This document shows, in pieces, positions 52,316 to 61,439 of a stretch of DNA of 64,000 nt. Each line of letters opens with the position of its first letter. Within the stretch, counting starts at the first letter, position 1. The position numbers and the translations under genes are program-made. This DNA is from Parvibacter caecicola. GTDB taxonomy: Bacteria > Actinomycetota > Coriobacteriia > Coriobacteriales > Eggerthellaceae. The notes under the pieces are model-generated. The model made no database searches. It saw only the letters and a program-made list of their open reading frames with translations, and had not been told where the DNA came from. The DNA lies in assembly GCF_003725335.1 (NCBI RefSeq), contig NZ_QIBY01000011.1:1-64000 (forward strand), written 5' to 3'.

Positions 52316-54676
52316 GTGAACGAAGTCTTGGAGAGCAGCAAGATCATCTTCGATCGCTCGACGAGGCCCTTTGGCATTGCCCGCGTGCACTTAGACGCCG
52401 AAGGGAACCCTGCTGATGTGACCATTGAGTACCTAAACTCGGCGATGGCAGCAACAGCCGACTGCGCCCCCGACGATCTGCGGGGTCGCAACATTTATGA
52501 GATATGGCCCGATGGCGATCGCGCATGGCTTGATTACTTCTACCGCGCTGCATATCAAGGCGAGGCGGTGGAGTTTGAAACGGTATCGGTGGCCTATCGC
52601 ACATTCCAAAACGTGGTTGTCTTCCCTATCATGGAGGGATATTGCGGCTACGAATTGCAAGACATAACCAATTGGATGACCCACTCTCATTCCGCAATGG
52701 AAAGCGTGGCGGCGGGTATGTTTTTCTACGAAGCCCGTACCCGGCTTTTGCTGCTCACCGAGCCTGCGCGGGAATCGTGTGGGCTGGACATCAGTTACCT
52801 GAGCGTCGAGGAATTCGCAACCGCTTTGTTCGACGGCGATGCGGTTCGGCGGGTGCGTGAGGGCATAGAGGAGCTCCCGTCCCATTGTGCGAAGGTGCTG
52901 TTCGAGGAAGAGTTGCGCGATGGCCGCTGGATTCGCATCAGCCTCTCGCGGACAACAGCCGCTTCCCGGTTTGCCACGGGGTTTTTAGAGGACATCACCC
53001 AATTGAAGGAGACGCAGGCCGCCAGTGCCCGTCGTTCGGAGATAATTGAAGGCCTGAGCGCAGAGTATTTCATTCTTTACAACGTTGATCTGACTCAGGA
53101 CAGGATAGAGCCCTATCTGGTGCGCACCGAGGTGGCGGCGTACTTCGCCAAGGTCATTGAAGGGGGGATGGCCTATGGGGACTGGCTGGAGGACTACTGT
53201 GCCAACTACGTGGCGCGCGAACACAAGGCAGAGGTTTTTGCCCATCTGAACCTGGAAGCACTGCGCCGTTATGCCGAGGGTGGCCCTGGGGCGCCGGCTG
53301 ATTTGTCGGTGGTGTTCAAGCGGTTGTTTGGCAGCGAAGAGCAGTTCATCGAGTTGCGGGTGATTAAAACTGGCGAAGGAGCCCGCGGCGTGGTGCTGGC
53401 GGCCCGCAACATCAACGATGAGGTGCAAAAGAAGATGGACCAAAGCGAGGCGCTGGAAACGGCACTGGCGGTGGCCAAGCATGCCAACGAGTCGAAGACC
53501 ACCTTTCTCACCAATATTTCTCATGACCTGCGCACGCCGCTGAATTCAATCATGGGCTATTGCGATTTGGCTCTGGCCCATCTGGATGATTCGGACAGCA
53601 TGGTTAGCAGTTTGGAGAAAATTCGGCTTTCCAGCAATCATCTGCTGAATCTCATCAACGACATTTTGGACGTGAATCGCATCGAGAGCGGCAAAATGGT
53701 GCTGAGCGAACAGGCGATTGACCTGGTGCAGCTGGTGGCAGAGGTACGCGATGTGTTTGCGGGTCAAGCAAAGGAAAAGGGCATCGCCTTTACGGTGGAT
53801 GCATCCAAGGTGAAGCATCGTCACGTGCTGAGCGATCCTTTGCGGCTTAAGCAGATCATGCTGAACACGGTGGGTAACGCTCTCAAGTACACCGACGAGG
53901 GCGGGTGCGTGGACTTGCTGGTGCTGGAGGGGGCGGTTTCCCCCAACGGCGCCGGCATGTACGAAGTGGTGGTGCGCGACGACGGCTGCGGCATGTCGAC
54001 CGACTTCCTCGACCGCGTGTTTCTGCCTTTCGAACGGGACAGCATGGGGCGTGCGCCACAAACGGAGGGCACTGGCCTTGGCATGACCATTACCAAGAAC
54101 CTGGTGGACTTGCTGGGAGGCACCATCTCGGTGAAGAGCAAACTGCGGGCTGGCACCCAGTTCGACATCCTGCTGCCGCTGAGGCTGAACCGCTCGAAGC
54201 CGGTGGAATCGCCGGGGGCCGCGGGGGAGGGGGATTACCGTTCCATCCGCTTCGACGGCCTGCGAGTGCTGATTGCCGATGACGACGAGCTGTCCCGTGA
54301 AATGATGGGGGCGATCCTGGAGGATTTCGGGTTCAGCTTCCAGTTGGCGGAAGACGGCGACGAGGCGGTGGAAGCGGTAGCGGAATCGCCCGAAGGCTAT
54401 TTCGATGTCGTGGTGATGGACATGCGCATGCCCCGTATGGAGGGGGACGTTGCCACTCGCGCCATCCGGGCGCTGCCGCGGGCCGACGTGGCTCAGATGC
54501 CTATTATCGCGCTCACTGCCGATGCTTTCGAGGAGATGTACCGTCGCTCGCGGGAAGCCGGCATGACGGCCCATGCCACAAAACCTCTGAACACAAAAGA
54601 GCTTATACTCCTGCTTGATCGATTTTTGCACGGCGTCGGTGAAAACCCGTGGCCGACCGAAGGAGGCAACGCATGA
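52316..54676 (+). CDS. Hybrid sensor histidine kinase with C-terminal receiver
   Basis: A 786-residue cytosolic protein without membrane helix. PAS-like sensor regions occupy about 10-375 (first block FDRSTRPFGIARVHLDAEGN, followed by two less clear ones). Then come a HisKA domain with His403 (NISHDLRTPLNSIMGY), an ATPase domain (NALKYTDEGG, DDGCGMS, GTGLGMTITKNLV) and a receiver with Asp702 (VVMDMRMPRMEG). GTG at 52316 is chosen for CAGGAGAG upstream. No output domain follows. It overlaps the next gene by four bases. Input signal unknown. Confidence 0.93.
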   Translation: MNEVLESSKIIFDRSTRPFGIARVHLDAEGNPADVTIEYLNSAMAATADCAPDDLRGRNIYEIWPDGDRAWLDYFYRAAYQGEAVEFETVSVAYRTFQNVVVFPIMEGYCGYELQDITNWMTHSHSAMESVAAGMFFYEARTRLLLLTEPARESCGLDISYLSVEEFATALFDGDAVRRVREGIEELPSHCAKVLFEEELRDGRWIRISLSRTTAASRFATGFLEDITQLKETQAASARRSEIIEGLSAEYFILYNVDLTQDRIEPYLVRTEVAAYFAKVIEGGMAYGDWLEDYCANYVAREHKAEVFAHLNLEALRRYAEGGPGAPADLSVVFKRLFGSEEQFIELRVIKTGEGARGVVLAARNINDEVQKKMDQSEALETALAVAKHANESKTTFLTNISHDLRTPLNSIMGYCDLALAHLDDSDSMVSSLEKIRLSSNHLLNLINDILDVNRIESGKMVLSEQAIDLVQLVAEVRDVFAGQAKEKGIAFTVDASKVKHRHVLSDPLRLKQIMLNTVGNALKYTDEGGCVDLLVLEGAVSPNGAGMYEVVVRDDGCGMSTDFLDRVFLPFERDSMGRAPQTEGTGLGMTITKNLVDLLGGTISVKSKLRAGTQFDILLPLRLNRSKPVESPGAAGEGDYRSIRFDGLRVLIADDDELSREMMGAILEDFGFSFQLAEDGDEAVEAVAESPEGYFDVVVMDMRMPRMEGDVATRAIRALPRADVAQMPIIALTADAFEEMYRRSREAGMTAHATKPLNTKELILLLDRFLHGVGENPWPTEGGNA

Positions 54677-55179
54677 CCCAAAGTTATCCCATGCAAATGA
54701 AGGAGCGCGAGCTTTCGTGCGAGGAAGCGCTGGAGATACTGGAAGCGGGGGAGTACGCCGTGGTGTCTACGGTAGACGCCGACGGTACCCCCTACGGCGT
54801 GCCGCTGTCTTACGTGATGATGGACGGCAAGATGTACATCCACACGGGCAAGCGCCCCGGGCACAAGATTGACGACTGGCAGCGGGATGCCCGTGTGAGC
54901 GTGGCGGTGGCCACCGAGGTGGAGCCCATTTACGAGGAAACGTTCTTCACCACCCGCTTCGCATCGGTGGTAGCCGGCGGCACCATCGCGAAGGTGACCG
55001 ATGCGGTGGAGGTGCGCCAGGCGCTGGTGGCCCTGTGCATGAAGTACTGCCCTCAGTTCAAGCATGAAATCGGCGGCGCCATTCAGCGGGAATGGGACAT
55101 CACCGACGTGTGGGCTATCGAGTTTTCGGAAATCCGCGGCAAGGCGGGGCGTCGGCTGAAGGGCGGCTCCACTGCCTGA
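54673..55179 (+). CDS. Pyridoxamine 5'-phosphate oxidase-like FMN-binding protein (Nim-like)
   Basis: A 168-residue split-barrel flavin-binding protein. The N-terminal EALEILEAGEYAVVSTVDAD and PYGVPLSYVMMDGKMYIHTG match the NimA/PNPOx-like family, where FMN lies between subunits. HTGKRPGHKIDDW is the expected ligand loop. Relatives include nitroimidazole reductases and heme- or F420-linked proteins, so activity is open. The ATG overlaps the kinase stop (ATGA) and has AAGGAGG upstream inside the kinase gene, showing coupled translation. Confidence 0.9.
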   Translation: MTQSYPMQMKERELSCEEALEILEAGEYAVVSTVDADGTPYGVPLSYVMMDGKMYIHTGKRPGHKIDDWQRDARVSVAVATEVEPIYEETFFTTRFASVVAGGTIAKVTDAVEVRQALVALCMKYCPQFKHEIGGAIQREWDITDVWAIEFSEIRGKAGRRLKGGSTA

Positions 55180-55186
55180 GGACGCC

Positions 55187-55813
55187 CTAAACCGGCAGAA
55201 AAATGGCTAGCGTGCCCTTCTCAACGCCTACCACGGCGGCTTCCCCGTGCAGTTCGTTGGAAAGCCCCAGCGAGGTGCGGTTGGTGAGGGTGCACTCTTC
55301 GAGCGGATAGGCCATGCCCACTTCAAACGCCCCCCGGCAGCGGTCGTTCATGGCGAACACCGACACCGTGCCCGCCTCCAGCGCCGGTATCTCGAAGGTG
55401 CCGGGCCCGGTGAGGAAGGCAATCTGTTCGTTCAGCCCCACCGCAGTGATGGAAAGCCCCTTTTCGGAATAGGCGGCGAACAGTTGCAGGTTGGCCAGTG
55501 TATGGTCCAGCCGCCCGCCCAGGCCGCCGTAAATTACCGCTTCGTCCATTTTGCGCCGCTGCACCCGTTTGAGGGCCAACTCCATGTCGCTTTCGTTCTT
55601 GTGAGAAGGGAACACGCAGGTGCGCACGTCTTTGGGGGTGTAGCCCAGCGAGTCGAAGTCCCCCAGCGCGAGGTCGGGCGCAACGCCGATGGCTTTCAGC
55701 GCCCCGTAACCGCCATCAACGGCAATCACGTAGTCGAACAGCCCACCCTGGGCCGCTTCGAGGAAGTGAGTGCTGTTGAATTCGGAGGCCCCAACCAGTG
55801 CACAGGTGGTCAT
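55187..55813 (-). CDS. thiN: Thiamine pyrophosphokinase
   Basis: A 208-residue enzyme making thiamine diphosphate from thiamine and ATP. Motifs: VIAVDGGYGALKAIGVAPDL, LGDFDSLG, HKNESDMELAL and GGLGGRLDHTLANL, the last being the catalytic signature. It is convergent with the Nim-like gene seven bases away and divergent from rnpB. Confidence 0.94.
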   Translation of the reverse strand: MTTCALVGASEFNSTHFLEAAQGGLFDYVIAVDGGYGALKAIGVAPDLALGDFDSLGYTPKDVRTCVFPSHKNESDMELALKRVQRRKMDEAVIYGGLGGRLDHTLANLQLFAAYSEKGLSITAVGLNEQIAFLTGPGTFEIPALEAGTVSVFAMNDRCRGAFEVGMAYPLEECTLTNRTSLGLSNELHGEAAVVGVEKGTLAIFLPV

Positions 55814-55869
55814 GATGTTGCTGTTCCAATCTCGGGAGAAACCGTGTTCGATTGATATAAAATACCACA

Positions 55870-56216
55870 GGCGAGTGGGCCAGGCGGTCGCGCGCTATCA
55901 AAGCGTGAGGAAAGTCCGGGCTCCTAAGGGCAAGATGCCAGCTAACGGCTGGGCGGGGCAACCCGACGGATCAGTGCCACAGAAAAGAAAACTCCCTTGC
56001 TTTCGGGCGAGAGAAAAGCTGAAACGGTGCGGTAAGAGCGCACCAGTGCGTCGGTAACGGCGCAGCTTGGCAAACCCCATCTGGAGCAAGCGCAAATAGG
56101 AACGCCATACGGCTGCCCTTCCGTGCGTTCGGGTTGCGTGCTAAAGGCGGGCGGTGACGTCCGTCGCAGATAAATGGCCGTCCAACGACAGAACCCGGCT
56201 TATCGGCCCGCTCGCC
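55870..56216 (+). ncRNA. rnpB: RNase P RNA (class A)
   Basis: The ends pair as helix P1 (GGCGAG at 55870 with CTCGCC at 56211). The universally conserved GAGGAAAGTCCGGGCTCC lies near 55907, and its P4 partner ACAGAACCCGGCTTA near 56188. Internal GGTAAGAGCGCACC and GTGAGCC-type elements fit the A class. A -10-like TAAAAT lies at 55858-55863, with no good -35. It is the catalytic RNA that matures tRNA 5' ends. Termini are accurate to a few bases. Confidence 0.95.
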
Positions 56217-56228
56217 ATTGGCTGTGAG

Positions 56229-56282
56229 CTACCAAAACCGACAAAACGTGCATTGCCAATCGCAATTCTGCAATTTTGGTAG
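56229..56282. repeat. Inverted repeat CTACCAAAA/TTTTGGTAG
   Basis: 9-bp arms (56229-56237 and 56274-56282) around 36 bases, 13 bases after rnpB. The left arm and the next bases resemble the left arm of the hairpin at 56414. A third related half-site (CCTACCAAAG) lies at 56383-56392. The rest of 56217-56604 shows nothing else. Confidence 0.5.
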
Positions 56283-56400
56283 GTAGGTTGGTTCAGGGAG
56301 CCGAGGGCCGCAACCGGTACAGGCTGTTGAACAGGGAAAACGCAGGCTCCATTCTGGACATTGTGGCCGAGATCGCTTTTTTCCTACCAAAGTTGCTAAA

Positions 56401-56469
56401 TTGTGTCGAAAAACCCTACCAAAGCTGCCAAAACGCGGTACACAACATGTTTTGACGGCTTTGGTAGGG
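56401..56469 (-). terminator. Long terminator hairpin after the ABC permease gene
   Basis: CCCTACCAAAGC (56414-56425) pairs with GCTTTGGTAGGG (56458-56469); inner CAAAAC pairs with GTTTTG, giving about 20 bp with one mismatch. Read on the minus strand it is followed by TTTTTCGAC, so it terminates the ABC transporter transcript. Confidence 0.65.
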
Positions 56470-56604
56470 GGGCGCTGTCTGGGGGCATCGATTTGGTGGG
56501 GCACCGTCACTTCCCGTGCCGACAGCGCTTACACCACTCCGGTGGGGTGCTGCATTGGGGAAGCGGGGGCGCCGGCGGGCTTGACCGGCGCGGCCCCTGT
56601 GAGT

Positions 56605-59600
56605 TTAGACGCTGTCGGTGCGCAGGGCTTCCACCAGGTTGGCGGCTTTGCAGCGGTGCATGCCGTAAGCCACCGACGCGAGGATGGTGCAAGCGGTGAG
56701 GGCCGCCGCTAGCGCTACATAGGACCAGGGCAGGAAGAAGGCCAATCCCTTCAAGGAACCGGCCACCTGCTGGTAGAGCAGGTAAGCCACGGCCAGGGAG
56801 ATCAGGCTGCCGGGAATGAGACCCCGCAGGCACCAGGTGGCGCACTCGCTGGCAATCATGCGACGGAACTGGCGGTTCGCCAAGCCGATGGAGCGCATGA
56901 CGGCGAATTCTCTTTGGCGCAGGATAAGGCCGTTGGTTACTGTGTTGAACACGTTGGCCATGGCGATGAGGGCCAAGATAACAGTGAACAGCAAGCAGAA
57001 CACGTTCACCACTGTGGCCATTATCTGGTTTTGGTTCAGCCCGGTCGCATAGTCGTTCATATACAGGAAGCTCACCGTGAATTGGTCCTGGTCGGCCAGG
57101 GTGTCGCCGAGGCGGTCGATGAGCGCCTGCGCCACCTCCGCCGACTCGCCTTCGGGGGTGTTGAAGAGTCCGTGGAACGAGGGGTCGTGGAGGAAGAACG
57201 CGTGGGATGATGCCATGGACATGGGCAGTACCAGCTGCACCCCTTCGCCACCCCCGCCTAAAGCGGCTGGTGCCTCGTCGGCAATAGCGGCGATCTCCAC
57301 GTCGTAGGTGGCCACCTGGGTGCCGGCCAGCATCTCATCGTCGGAAACACTGGGCCGGGAATCGTCGTCACTGATGAAGTAGGGGGTTATTTCTCGGGTC
57401 AGGTCGCCGTTTTCGTTTCGGCCGCCCACGGCGAAGCCGTCCACCACGCGCCCTTTGTAGACCCCCGCCAGCGTCACTTGAACGGTGCCGGTGTTGGTGA
57501 CGGTGTCGATGAGGGTGTAACTGATACCGTTGTTGCCGTAGGCGCGGCCGATGGCGATGGCCCGCGGATGGTCGGGGTTGTAATAGTCGGAAGGGTTCTG
57601 GCCCAGCTGGCGGGCGTACGCATCGAATGCAGCGTCGTCGAGATAGACGAACAGGGCGTGGGTGTTGAATTTGCCGTTCTCGGCCACACCGTCGCTGGCA
57701 AGGGACGTCTCGCCGTTTTCCGCGACGAGGTGGCTGCTCACCATGGAGGCATCCATGGACACAGGGGCGAAGGAGTCCAACCGCCATCCGATGGCTTCGG
57801 CATCGGGCACGGCGGAGAGGGCTTTGTAGGCCTCGGCGAAGATGGTCGCCTGCTGGGCGAAGCGGGCCTGCGCCACCTCGGCCGCCTCCTGCGCCGTGGC
57901 CGGTTGGGTGGCCGTTTGGGTGTCGTAGCTGCCGTTGCGCAAGTTCTGGCGCTTGGCCTCGGAGGGGGACATGAAGCCGGCGCTAACGGCCACGTCCCCC
58001 TCGGGCATGCCGCCGCCGGAAGCCACATCGGCCAGGGTGCCCAGGAAGGTTGACAGCGAACCGGCGGTCATCAGTAGCACGATGGCCAGCGCCAGCGAAA
58101 CGGATGCGGCCGTGCCCTTTGAGGCGCCGCGCCTGCGGTTGGTGCGGGCCAGTGTGCCGCCTATGCCGAACACACGTCCGGCGATGCCGCGCTGGCGCCA
58201 CAGTTGGGAGGGCCCGGTGGCGCGGGCGGCCCGCTTCTCGCCTTTCTTGGAGGCGCGCCGGCTTTGGCGCCCCCTCAGGGCGTCGATGATGTTGGTGCGG
58301 CTGGCGCGCCAGGCGGGCACGAACACCGAGAACAGCACGGTTACCAAAGTGAGCGCCAGCACCGCCGCGAGCACCATCGGCTCCACTGCCAGGCGGAAGG
58401 GCACCGTGCTATTGCCGCTGAACAGGGTGGCGATGCCATCGCCCAGGAAGTAGAAAGTGACGGCGCAGCCGCCGATGCCCACCAGAAGTCCTAGCGGAAT
58501 GCCCACCAGCGCCACCGCCAGCGCCTCGGTGACAACGGCCCGCCGCAGCTGGCCGCGGGATGCGCCCACTGAGGCCAAAAGACCGAACTGCCCCGAGCGC
58601 TCCGCCACCGAGATGGCGAAGGCGTTGTAGATGAGCGATACGCAGGAGACAATGATAACGGCGGCAAGAATGGTCATGATGCCGTAGAAGGTGTCCCAGA
58701 TGGCACCGCCGGTGTTGATGCCCATATAGCGCAGCATGGCAGTGTGCAGCCGGGTGACGGGGGAGGTGGGGAAGGCCCCTTCAATGCGTTCCTCGATTTG
58801 AGCGGAGCTGCTGGCGTCGTCCAAAGTGGCATAGCCGAAGGCGGTCATCCCTTCAAGCGGTGTTTCCCCGCAGGTGAAGGCCATCAGCCCCACGTTGGTG
58901 TTGGAGCAGTAGTTGACATCGTTGTAGAAGCCCACCACGGTGAAGGTGCGCTCTTGGAGGTTGGTCAGCTGCTCGTTGAGAGAGTCGCCGTCAAGGGCGG
59001 CGTTGAGGTAGCCGATGGAAGAGTCCAGCAGGCTGCCGGCTTCAATGGTGCTGCGGCGCTGGGCATCCTCTGCGCTTCTCCACTGTGTTTGGTCCACGGA
59101 GGGGCTCTCGTCGTCGACTTCCACCGCTTGCCGCTGGCCCACGGGCAAAGTGAGGGTATCGCCCAGCTTTACCGGCTGATCGGTCTGCTGCCAAATGGAA
59201 GACAGCAGGATTTCGCCCGGCGCTTGGGGCAGCCGCCCCTCGCTGGGGCGGATGGCGCAGATCTGTTCCACGTCGCCTGTGATGTTGGCGATGGGCAGGT
59301 AGTAGCCGATTTGGTTTTTCTGTTCGTCGGTCAGCTGGCCGAAACCCACGTTCTCCAGGGCGGCGAAGGTGGTGATGGCGCCGCTGTCCAGGGCTTCTTT
59401 CGCTTCGTCCTCCAGTTGATTGAGGTTGTTGGACTGCACCTGCGCTTGCCAGGTGCCGCCGCTGTGGGCCTCGCCGCGGTACATCATGTCCATGAGGCTG
59501 GTGTAGCTGGTCAGCACCGCGGTGAGCAGCGCTGCCGCCAGCGCCACGCCGGCGATGGTCACCAGCGTGCGCACCTTGTTCGCCCGCAGCGACTTCAAGG

Positions 59601-59622
59601 TGAAGGTGGTCATGGCGTTCAT
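56605..59622 (-). CDS. ABC transporter permease with two FtsX domains
   Basis: A 1005-residue membrane protein. Helix at 18-38, large outer domain to about 300, helices at about 310-335, 365-395 and 412-435 with the FtsX loop ERSGQFGLLASVGASRGQLR. Then comes a basic linker, a second helix at 507-525, a second outer domain of about 330 residues, and a final helix set with QREFAVMRSIGLANRQFRR. It is a tandem duplication of a MacB/FtsX unit in one chain. Related transporters act on antimicrobial peptides, lipoproteins or wall hydrolase control. The start overlaps the ATPase gene stop (ATGA). Confidence 0.9.
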   Translation of the reverse strand: MNAMTTFTLKSLRANKVRTLVTIAGVALAAALLTAVLTSYTSLMDMMYRGEAHSGGTWQAQVQSNNLNQLEDEAKEALDSGAITTFAALENVGFGQLTDEQKNQIGYYLPIANITGDVEQICAIRPSEGRLPQAPGEILLSSIWQQTDQPVKLGDTLTLPVGQRQAVEVDDESPSVDQTQWRSAEDAQRRSTIEAGSLLDSSIGYLNAALDGDSLNEQLTNLQERTFTVVGFYNDVNYCSNTNVGLMAFTCGETPLEGMTAFGYATLDDASSSAQIEERIEGAFPTSPVTRLHTAMLRYMGINTGGAIWDTFYGIMTILAAVIIVSCVSLIYNAFAISVAERSGQFGLLASVGASRGQLRRAVVTEALAVALVGIPLGLLVGIGGCAVTFYFLGDGIATLFSGNSTVPFRLAVEPMVLAAVLALTLVTVLFSVFVPAWRASRTNIIDALRGRQSRRASKKGEKRAARATGPSQLWRQRGIAGRVFGIGGTLARTNRRRGASKGTAASVSLALAIVLLMTAGSLSTFLGTLADVASGGGMPEGDVAVSAGFMSPSEAKRQNLRNGSYDTQTATQPATAQEAAEVAQARFAQQATIFAEAYKALSAVPDAEAIGWRLDSFAPVSMDASMVSSHLVAENGETSLASDGVAENGKFNTHALFVYLDDAAFDAYARQLGQNPSDYYNPDHPRAIAIGRAYGNNGISYTLIDTVTNTGTVQVTLAGVYKGRVVDGFAVGGRNENGDLTREITPYFISDDDSRPSVSDDEMLAGTQVATYDVEIAAIADEAPAALGGGGEGVQLVLPMSMASSHAFFLHDPSFHGLFNTPEGESAEVAQALIDRLGDTLADQDQFTVSFLYMNDYATGLNQNQIMATVVNVFCLLFTVILALIAMANVFNTVTNGLILRQREFAVMRSIGLANRQFRRMIASECATWCLRGLIPGSLISLAVAYLLYQQVAGSLKGLAFFLPWSYVALAAALTACTILASVAYGMHRCKAANLVEALRTDSV

Positions 59623-60302
59623 CGGCGGATCCTCTCGTCCCGCACGATGCGGCCGTCTTCGATGGCGATGATGCGGTCGGCCGCCAGGGCAATCTCCTCG
59701 TTGTGGGTGATCACCAGCATGGTTTGCCCCAGCTCGCGGTTGGAGGCGCGCAAAAGCTGCATGATATCGGCGCTGTTCTTGGTGTCCAGGTTGCCGGTGG
59801 GCTCGTCGGCCAGCAGCACCGACGGGGCGTTCATGAGGGCCCGCCCGATGGCCACCCGCTGCTGCTGGCCGCCGGACAGCTGGCTGGGCAGGTGCCCTTC
59901 GCGCCCCCGCAGCCCCAGCTTGGCCACCAGATCGGCCAGCCTCTGCTGGTTCACGGGACGCCCGTCCAGCGCCACCGGCAGCGTGATGTTCTCCACCACG
60001 TTCAGCACTGGCACTAGGTTGTAGAACTGGTACACCAGCCCCACCTCGCGGCGACGGAACACCGCCAGCTCCTCGTCGCTGCGGCTGTACACGTCGATGC
60101 CGTTCACCATAACCCGTCCGCTGGTGGGGCGGTCCACGCCGCCGATGAGGTGCAGCAGGGTGGATTTGCCCGACCCCGAGCTGCCCACGATGGCCACGAA
60201 TTCGCCTTCGGCCACCGAAAGCGACACGTCGTTCAGCGCCACGGTGGCGGTTTCCCCTTCGCCATAGGTCTTGGTCAGGTGGCTTACGGTAAGGATGTCC
60301 AT
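59619..60302 (-). CDS. ABC transporter ATP-binding protein (MacB/LolD type)
   Basis: A 227-residue ATPase. Walker A GSSGSGKSTLL, Q-loop YQFYNLVP, signature LSGGQQQRVAIGRAL, Walker B LLADEPTGNLD, H-loop ITHNEE. The sequence belongs to the MacB/BceA/LolD group that partners FtsX-type permeases. The start at 60302 has AAAGG upstream; the frame is open to 60335 without homology. It forms a transporter with the permease that overlaps it. Confidence 0.94.
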   Translation of the reverse strand: MDILTVSHLTKTYGEGETATVALNDVSLSVAEGEFVAIVGSSGSGKSTLLHLIGGVDRPTSGRVMVNGIDVYSRSDEELAVFRRREVGLVYQFYNLVPVLNVVENITLPVALDGRPVNQQRLADLVAKLGLRGREGHLPSQLSGGQQQRVAIGRALMNAPSVLLADEPTGNLDTKNSADIMQLLRASNRELGQTMLVITHNEEIALAADRIIAIEDGRIVRDERIRR

Positions 60303-60398
60303 ATCGAAACTGCCTTTCTTCGGATATGTTGCCAAGAAAAGTATGAGGAAGGGGGCTTACTGCCCTATGACGCGTCCATTACTAAACGGTCATCTTGC

Positions 60399-61439
60399 CT
60401 ATACCACCAGCTTGGGGAAGGTGAGGGTGAACTCGGCGCCCCCGTGGCCGCCGTTGGCCGCCTGCAGAGTGCCTCCCTGGGCGCTGATGAGCGCCTGCGC
60501 CAGCGACAGCCCGATGCCGAAGCCTTCGGGAGCGGCGGCGGAAAGCCGCACAGCGCTGTCTTCGCTGCTGCTCGGCGCGGGTTGCCCCTCGTCGCCGCGG
60601 TAGAAGCGGTCGAAGATGCGGGGCAGGTCGGCCGGCGCGATGCCGGGGCCGGTGTCGGTGATGCGCACGGTGGTGGCCAGCGGGGTTTCGCAGGCGCTCA
60701 CGCGGATGTGGCCCCCGGCAGGGGTTTTCTCCATGCAGTTCTTCAGGATGTTCTCGATAGCCTCGGCGGTCCACAGCTCATCGCCCGTGAATGCGGCATC
60801 GAGGGGTATGTCCGTTTCCAGCGCCACATCGCGCAGGTCGAGGGCGGTTTCCAGGGGGCTGGCGGCCCGCCTCATGCATTGGGCCACGTTCACGGGATTC
60901 GCTTGCACCCGTATGGCGCCGGCGTCAACTTTCGCGATTTTCAGCAGGGTGGTCACCAGCCAGGAGATGCGCTCCATCTGGCTTTCCAGCTGCCGCAGCT
61001 GATGTTTGCGGCGGCGAGGGTCGTCTTCTTGCTCGATGGCGGCCAGCATCAGCTGGGCGGCGGTGAGGGGGGTGCGGATTTGATGGGACACGTCCGCCAG
61101 CGAATCTGCCAGGGCGCCGCGCTCTTTCTGCAGGGCGTCGGTGGCCCGGGCCAGCCGCGCCACCATCTTCTCCAGCTCGTTGGCCAGCACCGCCACGTCC
61201 CCTTCGCGGCATTTCTCGAACCGCACGGTGCGGCCGCTGTGCAGCACCTCGTCGATTTGCGCCGTAAGCTGCTGAACCCGGCGGTGGCGCAGCAGCGATA
61301 TGACGGCGAAGAACGCAAGCGCGATGGCGCCGGTGGCCGCTGTCCACGGTTTCGCTTCGGCCGGCGCGGCCCAGGTGAGCGCAGAGGTGAGCAGCGCCAG
61401 GGCCAAGCATTGGCGCAACAGGGTGGACGTGCTGCCCAT
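60399..61439 (-). CDS. Intramembrane-type sensor histidine kinase
   Basis: A 346-residue kinase. Two helices (about 7-24 and 33-50) are separated by only about eight residues, so there is almost no outside sensor. A HAMP-like region follows, then HisKA with His119 (DVSHQIRTPLTAAQL) and an ATPase domain (NILKNCMEKTPAGG, DTGPGIA, FGIGLSLAQALI). This layout is that of BceS-like kinases that sense through a neighbouring ABC transporter. It ends just before the response regulator start codon is passed on the same strand (one base apart). Confidence 0.92.
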   Translation of the reverse strand: MGSTSTLLRQCLALALLTSALTWAAPAEAKPWTAATGAIALAFFAVISLLRHRRVQQLTAQIDEVLHSGRTVRFEKCREGDVAVLANELEKMVARLARATDALQKERGALADSLADVSHQIRTPLTAAQLMLAAIEQEDDPRRRKHQLRQLESQMERISWLVTTLLKIAKVDAGAIRVQANPVNVAQCMRRAASPLETALDLRDVALETDIPLDAAFTGDELWTAEAIENILKNCMEKTPAGGHIRVSACETPLATTVRITDTGPGIAPADLPRIFDRFYRGDEGQPAPSSSEDSAVRLSAAAPEGFGIGLSLAQALISAQGGTLQAANGGHGGAEFTLTFPKLVV

